Translations under genes and position numbers: made by a program | In this document: positions 37,151 through 48,478 of the stretch, piece after piece | Numbering within the stretch: position 1 is the first letter of the stretch | Layout of the letters: each line of letters begins with the position of its first letter | From: Thamnaconus septentrionalis | Lineage: Eukaryota; Chordata; Actinopteri; Tetraodontiformes; Monacanthidae | DNA: 64,000 bases | NCBI GenBank assembly: GCA_009823395.1 | Contig: CM020503.1 | Coordinates: 5,984,501 to 6,048,500 of the forward strand | Direction of reading: 5' to 3' | The notes under the pieces: generated by a model | What the model was told of the DNA's origin: nothing | Databases searched by the model: none | Seen by the model: the letters and a program-made list of their open reading frames with translations, nothing else

Positions 37151-38849
37151 GCTTACAAGAGCTGGGGAGAGACGGACAGAAACAGGCAGCGAAGAGTGAC
37201 CCGTAATCCTCGAATGTCTCCCAGCAATCTGCGAGGAACCTGCTGCTGATCTGCTCCAAATGAAGCGGAGAGGGGAAACACGTCGCCTTGATCTCTCGGC
37301 GAGGAGAAGAAAAACAAACAGTGGAGTGAGCGCAGTTTCATGCTAATCTGGCGCAGCCGCGCCTGCGGCGGAGGGGCCGTGGTTTTCCAGAAAGCACGGA
37401 CGTATGGGCTCACTTTGTCTGCCCGGTGCGCAGCACTTTTAATAACGCTGCGTTGAGTGGGAATTAAATGGAGCACCGGGTTTCATCCTCTGTGTTTATT
37501 AAATCCAAAATACAACGCAAGTATTTAATTCCAGTCTGTCTCGTTATCGCCGTTTGTGTCTGGGGTAACTTTGCATGTCATTGCTTCCTTGGCATCAGAT
37601 AAGGCATGACTTCATTAGAAAAAGAATAAACACTTAGGTCACGTTTCCTGTGTGCAGAAGTAAAGCGATCGCCACTGTTCTATTTATAGTTGAATACATA
37701 AAAGAAAAGGAAAAAAGAAAAGTTAGCAGCACAATGTGATCGTCTCAAAAAGCTGCTCAAGAACAAACTTCACGGAGCTAACACGATGTGTCTCAATACT
37801 TTGATTGCTACTATAACAGTAATCGCCCTGCTCAGTGAGGTTTTGGGTTAAAGCAAATAAGCCAATGGGGGAACGCTCGGTCTCTGCCGGCAGGGCAGAA
37901 TGCCCTCCATGGTGGCCAAGCAAGCAAGAGAACGTGACGAAGTGTCGTCTGTGTGAGCTTCCAGCAGGAGGAAACACAATTCAGAGCCTGCCTTGCATGA
38001 TATAAATTGCTTGGGAACATTGTCACCATAAATGCATCATGACACTCCGCTCACTTGGTGCCCTGTCACACGCAGCTGGCGCCCTTTCCATTTTGTTTTT
38101 TTGTTTTTTTGTTGTTGTTTTTTTAAACAGCCCTGTGTCTGCCACAGGGGGTGCTGTGCAAAACTTTGGACCAATCCCTGATGTTCTCCAGTTTCAGCTG
38201 GCCACCTGCACTGGATGATGACCGAGTCTTGAACGGTTAAAACAGTGGGAACATTGTGATGTGATATTTTAAAATCATATCCTCCCAATGCACCTAAAAC
38301 TAGTGGTGGGTGTGTCAATCCAAATATTCATAATATCAATATTAATTAAAGAAGACTGCAGCTCTAAGGTGAGACAGACATTGAATGGTGTGGAAACAGA
38401 ACAGAAACAGAAATACTTTGCCCAGATTCTGTCCTGGATTTTTCCTACTTAATGAAACAATTAGGTGTAATGAAAATTCAATCAGGTATAGCAAATTTGA
38501 TGACACAGCCATCTTAATTAAAAGCAGTGTATCAGTATTGGTATTGGTGATAATGACCCTGTATTTAAAATCTATCAGCTTTGCACACCACTGCGCAGAC
38601 CACAAGGCCACATATCTTCCAGTCAGAGTGATGATTTTGTTTCTCTTCACCACAAAATCCCTAAAAGCACAACAACAACTTCAGGTTGCCGAAATTTCTC
38701 AGTCTTTCTTCTCATTGGCTACTGAGCTGGACCGACATAAGATCACAAACATAAATTGGGATTGAGATCAGGAACGCTTGGACTTCATTGGGAGCAATGG
38801 AATAACCAGTGACACGCATTACAGAACTTTTTAGAGAGAAAAAAATGTT
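37151..38849. other. Non-coding stretch
   Basis: 37260-37450 is moderately CpG-rich. A T-rich patch lies at 38093-38125. 38300-38770 is AT-rich. No gene or clear transposon is recognised. Confidence 0.5.
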
Positions 38850-39360
38850 TTGTAAGGAGGCTGCGGATCGGGCCACACCCCTCCAATCAGTGGACTCTGT
38901 GCAAGGGGACAAATCAGGTCCCAAATCAGGCTTAAAATACTCTTGCGTGGTCAGCTTAAGCTGAGCCCCACTTTTTTTTGGACAACCAGAGAAGAGAAAG
39001 GAAGAAAGTATCATCAATTTGGGAGAGTGGCGTGACAGCGTGTTAATCTGAGGGAGGGCTGAGCTCCTCGGCGTTCCAGGCCTGATTAGGGAGTGGACTT
39101 TAAGAGGGGCGAATCTGCATCTGCGTTGCGAAGGAGATTCCAAAATAACAGCCAAGGACGGCGGAGTCGTCGGCACAGGGCACGTGGGAACGGCCAGGCC
39201 AGGTATGATTGTCGCATCTGGACGTGGCCAGCTGCGTGCGGAGCTCAGTGACGGGGGCGCGGATTAAGGCCGCACTGTCCTGCTTGGATTAGGGCCAAGC
39301 GCTACATGATGCTAATGGCCTGGCGTTGCCAGCCAGAGTGAAGGGGGCATAGGTGGGGCC
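38850..39360. promoter_or_regulatory. Candidate regulatory block with K50-type homeodomain sites
   Basis: GATTA cores occur at 39084-39088, and GGATTA at 39261-39266 and 39286-39291. GGATTA/TAATCC is the core preferred by lysine-50 homeodomains (OTX, PITX and GSC families). The stretch is free of simple repeats and has no long frame. The inference of an enhancer rests on motif grouping only. Confidence 0.3.
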
Positions 39361-40569
39361 CGCAGATGTTGACACAAAGCCTTCATGTTGGTGCCCCCCC
39401 TCCTACCCCCTCCAAACGGCTCCCCGGCCCCTCCGCATGCCAACTTTTCCGTGCCCAAACAGATAATCCCAAAATATTAAAGGCTGTGCCGCAGCAGCTG
39501 GGGGTGGCGGGCACTTTACCCACAGTGGCCGCAGCCTCCTGACAATTTTTGTCATATTTTGTATCTCTGTCACGCAAAAGCGCCTCATCTGACGAACAAC
39601 AAAATCAATGTTCAATGGCGAGCGGAGGAAAACAACTTCGCCCCAACGTGACTTAATCTAACGTAATCGCCGTGCCACGCAATGGCCTCGCAATAAGAGC
39701 AACTTTTTTGACGACTGTTAAAGTTATTGTTGAAATGGCACCGGAGAAGTCCTGACTCAGTCTGTTAGATTGCTCGTGGAGGTGATTACGTTTTATAATA
39801 CTCAACAGATGTTACATGTTATTGTGTCCTCACCCTCCAGGGGCTGGCAGGTAAAAGCACTCAAGCTGGGGCTGAGCAAAGTTGATTATACCGAGTTTCC
39901 AGACTTGTTGTCGTAGCTGACCCCGGAGCAGTTGAAAGGAAAATTAACAGATCAGAGTATATCGCAGAGAGACATCCAGCTAAACACCACACAGGAAGAA
40001 ACCTTGAAAGGTAACAACTTTTTTTTCTTCCCCATATGTGGGCGCGCAAAACCTTTTAGTGCCTCATTACTGTTCGGTTAAACTGTGTGAGTCAGTGCAG
40101 GTCGACTGTTGGACAAGTGAGGATCTTTTCATGTACTGGTTCAATGGAAATGCTCTAAAATAGCGAATATGAGCAGACAGTGCTTGAGTTTCATATGGGT
40201 CGAAGGCTTGCAGCCTATCATGTACATTGGACTCATGCTGGTGGCACATGCTGAAAAAATGGGCTCTGAACTGAATTTACACTTCAGTATTCATCATTGT
40301 TGCATCATTTTTAGTCTTTTTGCAACCATTTTTGGCAGCCCTTACTGGCCTAATGATATGATGATGTTGCTGCTTCGTCCATCTCTATATACAGTCCATA
40401 CCTATGGCATAAGCAATTGGGCCACTTCAGGCTGGTGTTCTGCAAATGATGTGGCGTGAACGCTATAGTGCTACCTCCAAATTTTGAAATCTCAACGCAT
40501 GCAGATATCGGTGCAACCCAGATAATCAGCGTCATCCCACAATATTGTACAAATGTTTCACCATTTTAA
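39361..40569. other. Non-coding stretch
   Basis: Unique DNA without a recognised gene. 39361-39700 resembles the block before it in texture. 40050-40560 holds frames under 100 codons that I cannot assign. Confidence 0.5.
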
Positions 40570-40662
40570 AGCGACTTGTCCAGGGTGTACCCTGAACCCT
40601 AAGACAGCTGGGATATTACCCTGAGTGCAGGACAGGATATAGAAGATGAATGAATGAATGAA
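40570..40662 (+). mobile_element. 3' end of fish tRNA-derived SINE
   Basis: GCGACTTGTCCAGGGTGTAC, then CCCTAAGACAGCTGGGATA and CCTGAGTGCAGGACAGGATA, ending in the tandem GAATGAATGAATGAAC. This is the tail of the SINE whose full copy lies at 18565-18850. 5' truncation is usual for retroposed copies. Confidence 0.8.
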
Positions 40663-42635
40663 CAGGCTTATTAATAGGACAGGGTTCAGTGCAAAAAAAG
40701 GCATTGTTGCAACAAAAGCATAAACCAAATACAAATGTCTGATTTTGCTTTGGTTTTTTTCCTGGTCCTTGGCCACAATGGACAATTTCAACACACTGCC
40801 CTCGTTGACATAGTGGTGAGTGAAAAATGGTTAAAATGTCAATACTGGGTAAACTATCCATTTAGAAACTTAACATGTTCACATCTTTGTTTAATTGTAA
40901 ATTCTCCCTCCTGCATCACAAACAACTTCAGTGTAGTTTTTACAGTATTTCAGTACATTTATCTATGTGCCTTTAAGCTGAGAGCAACCACATAATATAA
41001 ATGAAATTTTTAGAATTGTGTGTAATTTTTTCATAACTAATTATTAATTAAAAAAAGACTGTCTGTCGTGAAGCGAGTATTGACGCTGTCATAGAGTCAG
41101 AGTTATGTTTGGTCTTCACAACTGTCCCACGTAAACTTATGCCAGGGAATAATGATTAAAATTATTAACTTCTGCAACACTTTTATCAACAAGGTGTCAA
41201 AACACGGGTGAGTTTTTCTCTCATTTTAAAGCGAATAAGACTGACATGGTCGCAGCTGCCGACACACCTTCAGTCTTGCGTGCCGCATGTTTGTTTTTTT
41301 CTAAAAACGTCTCTGTCCCTCTGTCTCTCTCTCTCTTCACACTTCTGCACCCTCCCCATTATCCTCAAAAGCCTCGGGCGTCTCAGTCATCAGCTGCCAC
41401 CAGTGTCTGGACTCCACAGGGGGAGGCGGATTTATCATGCTGCCTAAATCACAAATATCTCAGCAGTGTCGAAGCACTCAGACCTTTCACATGCCATCAG
41501 CTGCCCACAGGACCAATTCGCCTCCATCTCCACAGATTGAATTACTATAATTCCTCTGGCAAACTAAAGAGGTTGTTTTTCTTTTCTCAGATGCTTTCAG
41601 AATTTTCCAGATTTTGAGAGAGTGAAAATGTTGGATGCTATATTTAGTGGGTCGCTAACTTTGTAATTAAGACATGTTGGAATCCAAATAATCAATCTTT
41701 TTCTTTGTTTGATTCTTTTTAGGTTTTGAGTAGTTTTTTTTTTATTTTGATTTTTATACTCCAGCACTACACGGTGAAAACCTTTTCTTTTTTTTGGCCC
41801 CAGCACTCCATCATATCATACTGCGGCATCATAGCGAGGGGTTAACAGGTCTGGACAGTGAAGGCAGCGCGGGCAGACAGCGAAGCGACTGTGCAGGCAG
41901 CAGGCAGGCCAGCTCCTCCTGGGAACGCTTGGAAACGGGAACATGAGTCCACATTTCTAGACAGTGACTGGCCTAGATTCAATAATACAGCCCATGCACT
42001 CTCTATCTCTTTTCATTCTGTCTCTCTATCCCTCTGTGCTGCTCCACCACCACCACCACCACCGCCGCCGCCGCTGCCAAACAAATCATGCGCAGTTAAC
42101 ATCAAAGTTGTGCTCCGAAAGGTCAGCCGATCTCTCACAGAGCCGCTGACCTGCACGCAGCTGAAGGGAGGAGGTAAGCCGTTAAAGCCGGCGCTTTTTT
42201 GGAAGCTGCGTGCCTTCGCATTTTCGGGACGTGTTCCCTCCTCATCCCCTAAACCTCCACCCCTCCTTCTGCACATCTCATTATTTTTTGATAGGCGAAC
42301 TACCCCCACCCACGCCCACTAACATCCCCCGGCCCCATCCTCCCTCACCCCGCCCATCCCATCTCTCCATATCCCTCCTCTCTCTCCCTCCCTCCTCTGC
42401 CTCTCGCTTTCCTCTCTCGTCCCCCCATTTTAAGGACACCGGCCTGTTCAAGTGGAAAGCCGGCACCGTCAGATGATATTGGGGCTGCCACTGGAGTGGT
42501 ACAGGGTGAGCTGCACAGCCAAAAAGCACGCAAAAAAAACCCCACAAGAGACCAAACAGCAGCTGCAGCAGCTTTTCAAGGTCGCATCTTGTGACAAAAA
42601 TGACAATTAACGTGAGTTTGTCTCTAGTCAGCCAG
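40663..42635. other. Non-coding stretch
   Basis: 40960-41170 is AT-rich. 41430-41540 is balanced and repeat-free. 41700-41790 has T runs. 41860-42450 is GC- and pyrimidine-rich with a CCA/CCG tandem and a long plus-strand frame (154 codons) of biased composition. No gene is recognised. Confidence 0.5.
42043..42075. repeat. (CCA)n(CCG)n trinucleotide repeat
   Basis: About seven CCA/CAC units followed by four CCG units. In one plus frame it reads poly-His/Arg and in another poly-Pro. There is no evidence that it is coding. Confidence 0.93.
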
Positions 42636-42951
42636 TAAAGGGCCCAGAAATGAGAATATCCATGTTTTAATTATTCTGCTGGCTCCACTTTTCAGAAAAT
42701 GTGTGCTAAAACTCACACAGGGGCTGATTCTGTCATCTGCGACCACTTTTCAGCTGCTTTGTTTTTATCCATGTCCAATAAAGTGGAAGGTACAAGGGTA
42801 AAAACGCTTTTGGAAAGAGGCTAAAAGGTTTTTTGAAAGATGTAAACAGAGGGCTAAATATGTTGCTTCAAGTAAGCGTGCAGGGCCGCTGCAAGGAAGT
42901 CCAGGATGACGGATGAAGAACTAAGAGTTTGGATAATACGGGACCTTTAAC
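42636..42951 (+). mobile_element. TTAA-bounded miniature family, copy B
   Basis: Shared landmarks with copy D: CAGAAATGAGAA (about 42646), GTAAACAGAGGGCTAAATAT (42842-42861) and the identical terminus GGGACCTTTAAC (42940-42951), which carries the TTAA. The left end is less clear (GTAAAGGGCCC at about 42636). The internal GTGATGTCAC box seen in A, C and D is missing, so the copy is internally deleted. Confidence 0.6.
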
Positions 42952-43599
42952 TGATTCCCGGGGGACGACCAGAACAAAAACAGAAACACTTTTGACCAAA
43001 AAGGCAGAGAGAGAGAGAGAACATCAGAGAGTTTGGAGTGAAGGGTTGGGGCAGAGAGAGGGAGGGAGAGAGAGAGAGAGAGAGTAAATGAGAAGCAGCA
43101 CCAATAAGAGAGGAAGTGGAGAGAGAAGATGGGAGGAGGACTGAGAGTCTTTGGAGAGGGTCATAATCCAATAACAGGTCTTGTGAAAGGACCATAAAAA
43201 GTTCCAGAGGGTTATGTGGGGACGAGGTCAGATATATGGATCCTGTCCACTCGGCTGAGATGGGCCGTGGGACATAGTGGAGCCAGCAGGCATGGCAGGG
43301 GGGCAACAAGTATGTCTATTTGTTAATCCCCTGGAAGCCCCCTCTCCAGCCTCCGTTCCCCCTCCACCACCACCTTTCAGAGTCTGATGGTACCACCCCC
43401 TGTCTCTCTTCTGCTTCTTCCTTCACCTTTTCCCCCTATTTTCCTTTTCTTTCCTTTACCTTCAGGGTCTCAGACATCGTGTCCCTCATTCCAGTGGTGG
43501 CCTCGGTAAAGGGTATGGGGAAGGTGGTGGCAAGGGAATGGATTCTTTTAGGTCGCTTTCACAGTAGATAGTCCGAGGCCTGGGCTTGAGGCGCTAATC
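42952..43599. other. Non-coding stretch with purine tract
   Basis: GA-rich DNA (43005-43084) is followed by unique purine-rich DNA and then pyrimidine-rich DNA (43330-43465). No gene is recognised. Confidence 0.5.
43005..43084. repeat. (GA)n-rich purine tract
   Basis: GA runs at 43005-43020 and about 43053-43084, separated by purine-rich DNA. Confidence 0.9.
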
Positions 43600-43885
43600 C
43601 AGCTCAGTGGTCTAGTGGTAGAGTGTCCGCCCCGAGACTGGTAGGTTTGGGCTCAATCCCAGGGCAGGTCATACCAAAGACTGTAAAAATGGTATGCATT
43701 GCCTCCCTGCTTTGCACTCAGTATTCAGGGTTGGAATTGGGGGGTTAGATCACCCAGTGATTCCTGGGCAGCAGCGGTGGGCACCACTGCTGCTCACCGC
43801 TCCCTCAGGGGATGATGGGTCAAATACGGAGGACAAATTTCGCATCTTTCGGGATGTGACAATCACTGGGACTTTAACTTCAACC
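43600..43885 (+). mobile_element. Fish tRNA-derived SINE (second family), near full length
   Basis: The head resembles a tRNA: A box within GTGGTCTAGTGGTAGAGTGT and B-box-like GGGCTCAATCCC (43650-43661). The body has CATACCAAAGACTGTAAAAA, then GCATTGCCTCCCTGCTTTGC, GGGTTGGAATTGGGGGGTTA and GATGGGTCAAATACGGAGGA. The end is GTGACAATCACTGGGACTTT AACTTCAACC. This order is a well-known fish SINE. It differs in body and tail from the family at 18565-18850. The pseudo-tRNA head is not a working tRNA gene. Confidence 0.9.
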
Positions 43886-44825
43886 AATGTTTTCACACAT
43901 CCGTTTTGTTCAGTTCGCTTTCACATTGCCCTTTTCAAACGAACCGAAACGCAAGGAGAAAGTCATGCAGTTTCAACAGCTGCCCGTTTGGGGATACTCA
44001 AAACTACAAAGAGCATGGAACCGTAAGTGAAAAGCAGGAAGTAGACGGAAATCCTTGTAATCGACTGGCTGGGGCCTAAGATGGAAATCCACTCAGGTCA
44101 ACAAGTTCACAATCAAACCAGTGGACAACCAGTTTGCCTGTTTGGTCTGCACAAGAGTATGGGTACCCTTTTACATTGGCTAAAACTATAGGAGAAAAGT
44201 GAGTTCTTGTCCTGTGGTTGGACCAAGTGCCAAACTGTGGTAATGTTAAAACAGTCACTTTATGAAGTATTTGCACAGTGTTTTACCAGACATGTTTTGT
44301 AATATCTAGTGCGCTTCCAAGAAAATGTGTGTGTTTTTGGGTGTGCATGTTTTCTTGCGTCGTCTGTTGGTCCAATTTACGAAACAGGATGACCTGTAGA
44401 CAGGGTGTATCCTCTCTCTACACTCCTAGATTCCCCTCTACCGACATTGCAAGACCTCTTCTCAAAGCTTGATTGCATCAAATAGAGTGAAGTTGCACAC
44501 TTCTGAAATTTCTCACCTTGTATCTCCAAAAAAAAAAAAGAGAGAGAAAATGACCCCCCGGAAAGGCATCTCGAGCATGATATAGCTGCAAGACTTTTAT
44601 ATGAACTCAGAGATTAGGGAACGGTTTCTCACTAGATAGACGGTGATCTTTAGTTTGAGAGGTTGGACCTTGATTCATAACGGCAAGGTTCGATTTTCCG
44701 CTGGGGAGGTTCTCCTCAATTGTCATCCCTTGGCCTTGTCATTTTATTTCCAATTTCTACACGCTATCTGTGATCAAAACCTCTTAAATTCCTCAATGAA
44801 GGAGAGGATGAATTGATATGTAGAA
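43886..44825. other. Non-coding stretch
   Basis: Mostly unique DNA. A run of A precedes GAGAGAGA at 44528-44549. At 44681-44700 GGTTCGATTTTCC looks like a pol III B box, with possible decayed SINE sequence around 44610-44720, but no matching A box or body is clear. No gene is recognised. Confidence 0.45.
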
Positions 44826-45385
44826 GGAGTACAACAATTGTCTTCTCCTCTCCTGGACTGTTGTGATGTGGACAACTAATTCAGTCCTCTGCATCCTCTT
44901 CTCTCACACCTACTAACTAAATATCCTCCTTCACTTCATCCACAAGTCTCCTACCTGCTCTTCCTCCAGGCCTCGTGCCTGCCAGTTCAACCTCAACCTC
45001 AACCTTCTACCCAGAAATCCACTCTCCCTTCTCTCGACAAGTCCAAACCATCTCTGGCTTTATCTCCAAAAACCATCTCTGACATGTTAGGTCCCTCTGA
45101 TGAACTCTTTCCTGACCCTATCCATCCTGGTCACTCCCAAAAAGAAGTTACCTCCAGCTTTGCCTGCTCTCTCTTGTTCAGTACTGCTGTGTCCAAACCA
45201 GACAACGTCACTGCTCACAACTGTTGTGTACATCTTTCCTTCCAGTCTTCCTGTTACTCTTGTATCACACGTCACTCCTGACACTTTTCCCCACCGATTA
45301 CAACCATTTTTCTTCATCTTCTTTCAACACGTTCCATTGCTCTGGACTGTTGACTTAGTACATAAAATCTTGCACCTTCTTTATC
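44826..45385 (-). pseudogene. RTE/Rex3-type LINE relic, 3' end of reverse-transcriptase gene
   Basis: Read on the minus strand, a 76-codon open stretch (45317-45087) carries WGKVSGVTCDTRV, then KMYTTVVSS and the hallmark FFLGVTRMDRVRKEFIRGT. These correspond to the segment after the catalytic palm of fish RTE-clade reverse transcriptases. Downstream, with frameshifts and stops, a decayed form of the basic terminal part follows (RRLVDEVKEDI near 44930-44960). Upstream to 45385, TVQSNG-like remnants can be made out. Only about 560 bp remain, with no endonuclease and no catalytic motif, so it is an inactive 5'-truncated copy. Confidence 0.85.
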
Positions 45386-45943
45386 TCTAAGTACAAAAGC
45401 GCTGTTTCTCTAAGAAAGAAATAGTTGAAACAGAGTTCTGACGTGACAGTCTTCTCCGGGAAACTGAAGACATCTCAGAAGCTAAAGGATATCTTTCAAA
45501 ACAGACAAACAAAAAACGAGCTTAGTGAAGGCCCCTGTGTTCTGCTGCCTTCAGTCGAGCTCACATTGATCAGAACTGGCTGTCAGCACACTGTCAAATA
45601 GATCATGTCGGGAATGCAGAGTTTGTTATTGCCAGCCACTATTAGCAGAACATCAGGGTGTGTAGTTTTTGTAAGTTTTTCAGTGCAGATTGTGTAACAC
45701 AAAAAATGCAAACAATAATGTGTACAACACCAAGAAAAACACGGCTCCTCTTGTGATGCATTCTTCAACATTTTGAGACATCAGATAAGAAAACGGGCGG
45801 GAGGAAGAAGTGTGAAGAGAAGAAGGGTCAAAGCAATGCAAAGCCACTTTTTGCCCTGAAGATGTTTGTGTGCAAGTGTTGTTGCTGTTGTTGTCATCCT
45901 GCTTGTTGTTTTATGAGATCAAAGACAAATTGGACAATAAATG

Positions 45944-45986
45944 AACTAACTAATGAACGAACTAAGTAACTAACTAACTAACTAAC
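45944..45986. repeat. (ACTA)n tandem, imperfect
   Basis: About nine CTAA/ACTA tetranucleotides with a few substitutions. Confidence 0.85.
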
Positions 45987-46558
45987 ATCTGAGATTGGAG
46001 ATAGATTTGAGAAAAACAGTAGCGTGCAAGAGTGAAAGTGAGGCACAACCAGCGAGAGAGAATGTGTGTGGAAAAATGGAGCGCGGGAGGAAACACAAAT
46101 GATTGCATGTTGGTGGAATGAAGCGCACTCCTCCCCCTCCTCCTCCCCCCTTCTTATCTATCAGGGGGGCGGAGGGAAGAATAAAGCAGATGGAGGAATC
46201 TCGCTGGGACGGAAACAGAAAAATCAAGTGGGAAACAGAGTGGCTGGAACAAGAGGTAGATGTTCTTTTTGGTTCTCAAAACAATATCCTGCCTCCTCTC
46301 ACATACGGCCTCGTGTGCAGCACATGCACATGCAAACGCACGCACGGGCCCGCTGGAATTTTGAACGCACACCTCTCGCATGCGGCGTCCGCACACTTGT
46401 CCACACGGACAGAGGTGCATTACTGTTGCTCGCCCCCCGCTGTTTCTTTAAAGGGAACATGTAGGGGGGGGGCAGATGAAAGAATGTATGAGGCAGGGGC
46501 AGGGGTGCAAGGCAGCCATTCGGGGTTTTGTCTTTTTTATCAGGTGAAGGAGAAGTGG

Positions 46559-46876
46559 GAGGTTGGTGGGTGGGTGTGTGTGGGCGTGGGGGGGGTGGTG
46601 GGGGGCGGGGGGGGTCGGGGCAGCGGTGTAAGATTTATCTGCTGCCGTCGGAAAACTTTGACCCCTGAGTTGTAAATCTGTCAAAGGAGTCTAGCCAGCT
46701 CAACAGGAAACATGAAGAGGAAGGGGGGCTGGTGGGGAGGCTGGTATGTTGGTGTGGGGGTGGGGTGGGGGTGGGGGTGGTGGGGAGGGGGGGCACAGCC
46801 ATAAGTCCAACCTTTTCAAAAGAGGCACTTTTCAGAGTCTGGGGGGTGTGGGGGTGGAGGGAGAGGAGGAGGGGGT
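46559..46876 (+). repeat. G-rich clusters with quadruplex potential
   Basis: Dense G runs of 3 to 8 at 46559-46620, 46751-46793 and 46838-46876, separated by single T, A or C. Each cluster has at least four runs of three or more G within about 30-60 bp, satisfying the usual quadruplex pattern. Confidence 0.8.
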
Positions 46877-47486
46877 CCCCACCATGTTTACAGTCCTGAA
46901 ACTGATCCCTCACAGCTGGCGAATCCTCCTCCAGCTACACCCATCCCTCTCCAACACCCAAACCCCACCCCCACCGCCCCTTTGAAAAAGTGTATATGGG
47001 TGAATATACAGAGAGAGACGCACAGCATGTACACAAAAACTAAAGCAATTTTTTCCCAATGGCCAAAAAATCCCGGGTGTGATCACCAGCCGGCGAGGTG
47101 TGTGGCCGTTCAGCCAAACCACGGCCAACCAGCGCAAAGCAGAAGGTAAACATTGGTGGCTTTGGTCTGTGTTTTTTCTTTCACTTTTTTGTCCTTGTTC
47201 AAAATCCTCAGATGCTGATTGTAAATAGGTTTAAACCATTGTGGATGTTTTTGAACCATTGGAAAAGAAATATTAGATTCCTGCACTCACAACACTGACC
47301 TTGCACAGCTTGAGATCTTGCACATCCATCTTGGCGACCTCCTACGGTGGGCATTATCGCTCTTTCTTGTTTTCCACAGATTCTGTAAGCAGTCAGCTTC
47401 CTGAACAGATGAAGGAGGAGGTAAAAGTCACTGTGCAACCAAACCAGGAAGTAACTGCTGCTGACTACTCCTACCTGTGTTTTTGT

Positions 47487-48478
47487 GATCCAATCACAAG
47501 TGGACAGCTGTGACCACATCTGTTCCCACCTGGCATTAACATGCGTCCAAGGCCCTGTTTGCACTTGGTCACTTTCAACTGTTATTGGGGATCGTATCAC
47601 GAAGTACGCATCTTGAAGCATCTGTTCGCACATAGCATTAACATGCGTCTCGAGCGTGCCACATGTGATCGCATTAGTGCATTTTTAACCACTAGGGGCA
47701 GTAAAGCGCAAAACTACGGCTAGTTTCACCTGAAAACGAATAAGAATCAACTTCCTGTTTGCGGACTATATCAAGTCACTCATTTTAATTCTACTGCAGC
47801 TCGTCCGTATTATTGGAAGTTGTCGACAAAGCCGGTTAATGGTCTTAGAGCGTCGACTAAAGAGAAGAGCAGCATGGAGAAGAAAGAGGGCTGCAGCATT
47901 TGTCTCTGCTCTGATAGCTGCTGGAACCAGAAAGATGCGTATGGATCCGAACGAGGAGTAACGACTGGTGGGACGGAGTGGTGATGACTTTCATTTTCGG
48001 ATCAACAGTGGCTGCCAAATTTTCGGATGCAACGTCGCACATTTAATCTCATATGTGGGAAACTGCGACCACTGCTCCACTGACAAAATACGCTAATGCG
48101 GAATAAAATTTATTAGCATCCTAATAAAAGAGTCTAACAAAAATGATTTGTTTTCGCTTCTTGTTTGTAACTTTATAATGACGACGCCGGGAGGTGGGGC
48201 GCCGACCAAGTACGTACACGGGAGAGGTGAGCGGAGTAGGCGGTCGTTAATGTGGACTGAGCTCGCATTCTGTTCACACATCCGTGAGGAATGCTATGCT
48301 ATGCTATGCGAAGCGTCGACACCACCTCCCTGAGGTGGTTTGAGTGATCGGATGACTATACGGATTTGGACTGTTTCCACTAGGTTACTTCGTGCGATTT
48401 TTGCCGATCGGAATACGAAAAACGCTTGAAATGACCAAGTGCAAACAGGGCCTAAGACAAACCACTTGTGATCGGATC
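47487..48478. mobile_element. Nested miniature elements; outer arms
   Basis: GATCCAATCACAAGTGG (47487-47503) and CCACTTGTGATCGGATC (48462-48478) are inverted matches with one mismatch and flank a complete inner element. Between the left outer arm and the inner element, 47517-47548 repeats with four mismatches a 32-bp segment inside the inner element (47619-47650, CATCTGTTCGCACATAGCAT onwards). The simplest reading is that an element inserted into a related, already resident element. Confidence 0.55.
47551..48452. mobile_element. Harbinger-like non-autonomous element (inner)
   Basis: Terminal inverted repeats of about 25 bp: left GGCCCTGTTTGCACTTGGTC, right (reverse complement, 48452 back) GGCCCTGTTTGCACTTGGTC, continuing A(C)TTTCAA. 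The flanking trinucleotides are CAA (47548-47550) and TAA (48453-48455), close to the 3-bp TWA duplication of PIF/Harbinger elements. The interior is about 900 bp, with no long frame. A short stretch near 47890-47960 reads RRAAAFVSALIAAGTRKMRM and might be a transposon-gene remnant, but I cannot confirm that. Confidence 0.65.

Larger units (their letters stand above)
45386..47486. other. Non-coding stretch
   Basis: An ACTA/AACT tandem lies at about 45944-45986. 46120-46180 is C-rich. 46456-46876 is strongly G-rich on the plus strand. Frames up to 190 codons run over the G-rich DNA and are low in complexity. No gene is recognised. Confidence 0.5.

Noticed and set aside
38302..38350. Possible transposon end GTGGTGGGTGTGTCAATCC
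   Set aside because: It resembles some hAT-type ends but has no inverted partner in the following 2 kb that I could find.
43608..43661. tRNA gene suggested by A and B boxes
   Set aside because: The boxes are the head of a tRNA-derived SINE. The sequence continues into the known SINE body and does not fold into a complete tRNA.
44610..44720. Possible further SINE head (GGTTCGATTTTCC)
   Set aside because: Only a B-box-like string is present; no A box, body or tail could be matched.
46103..46675. 190-codon plus-strand frame
   Set aside because: Its second half is encoded by G-rich low-complexity DNA; no protein family was recognised.
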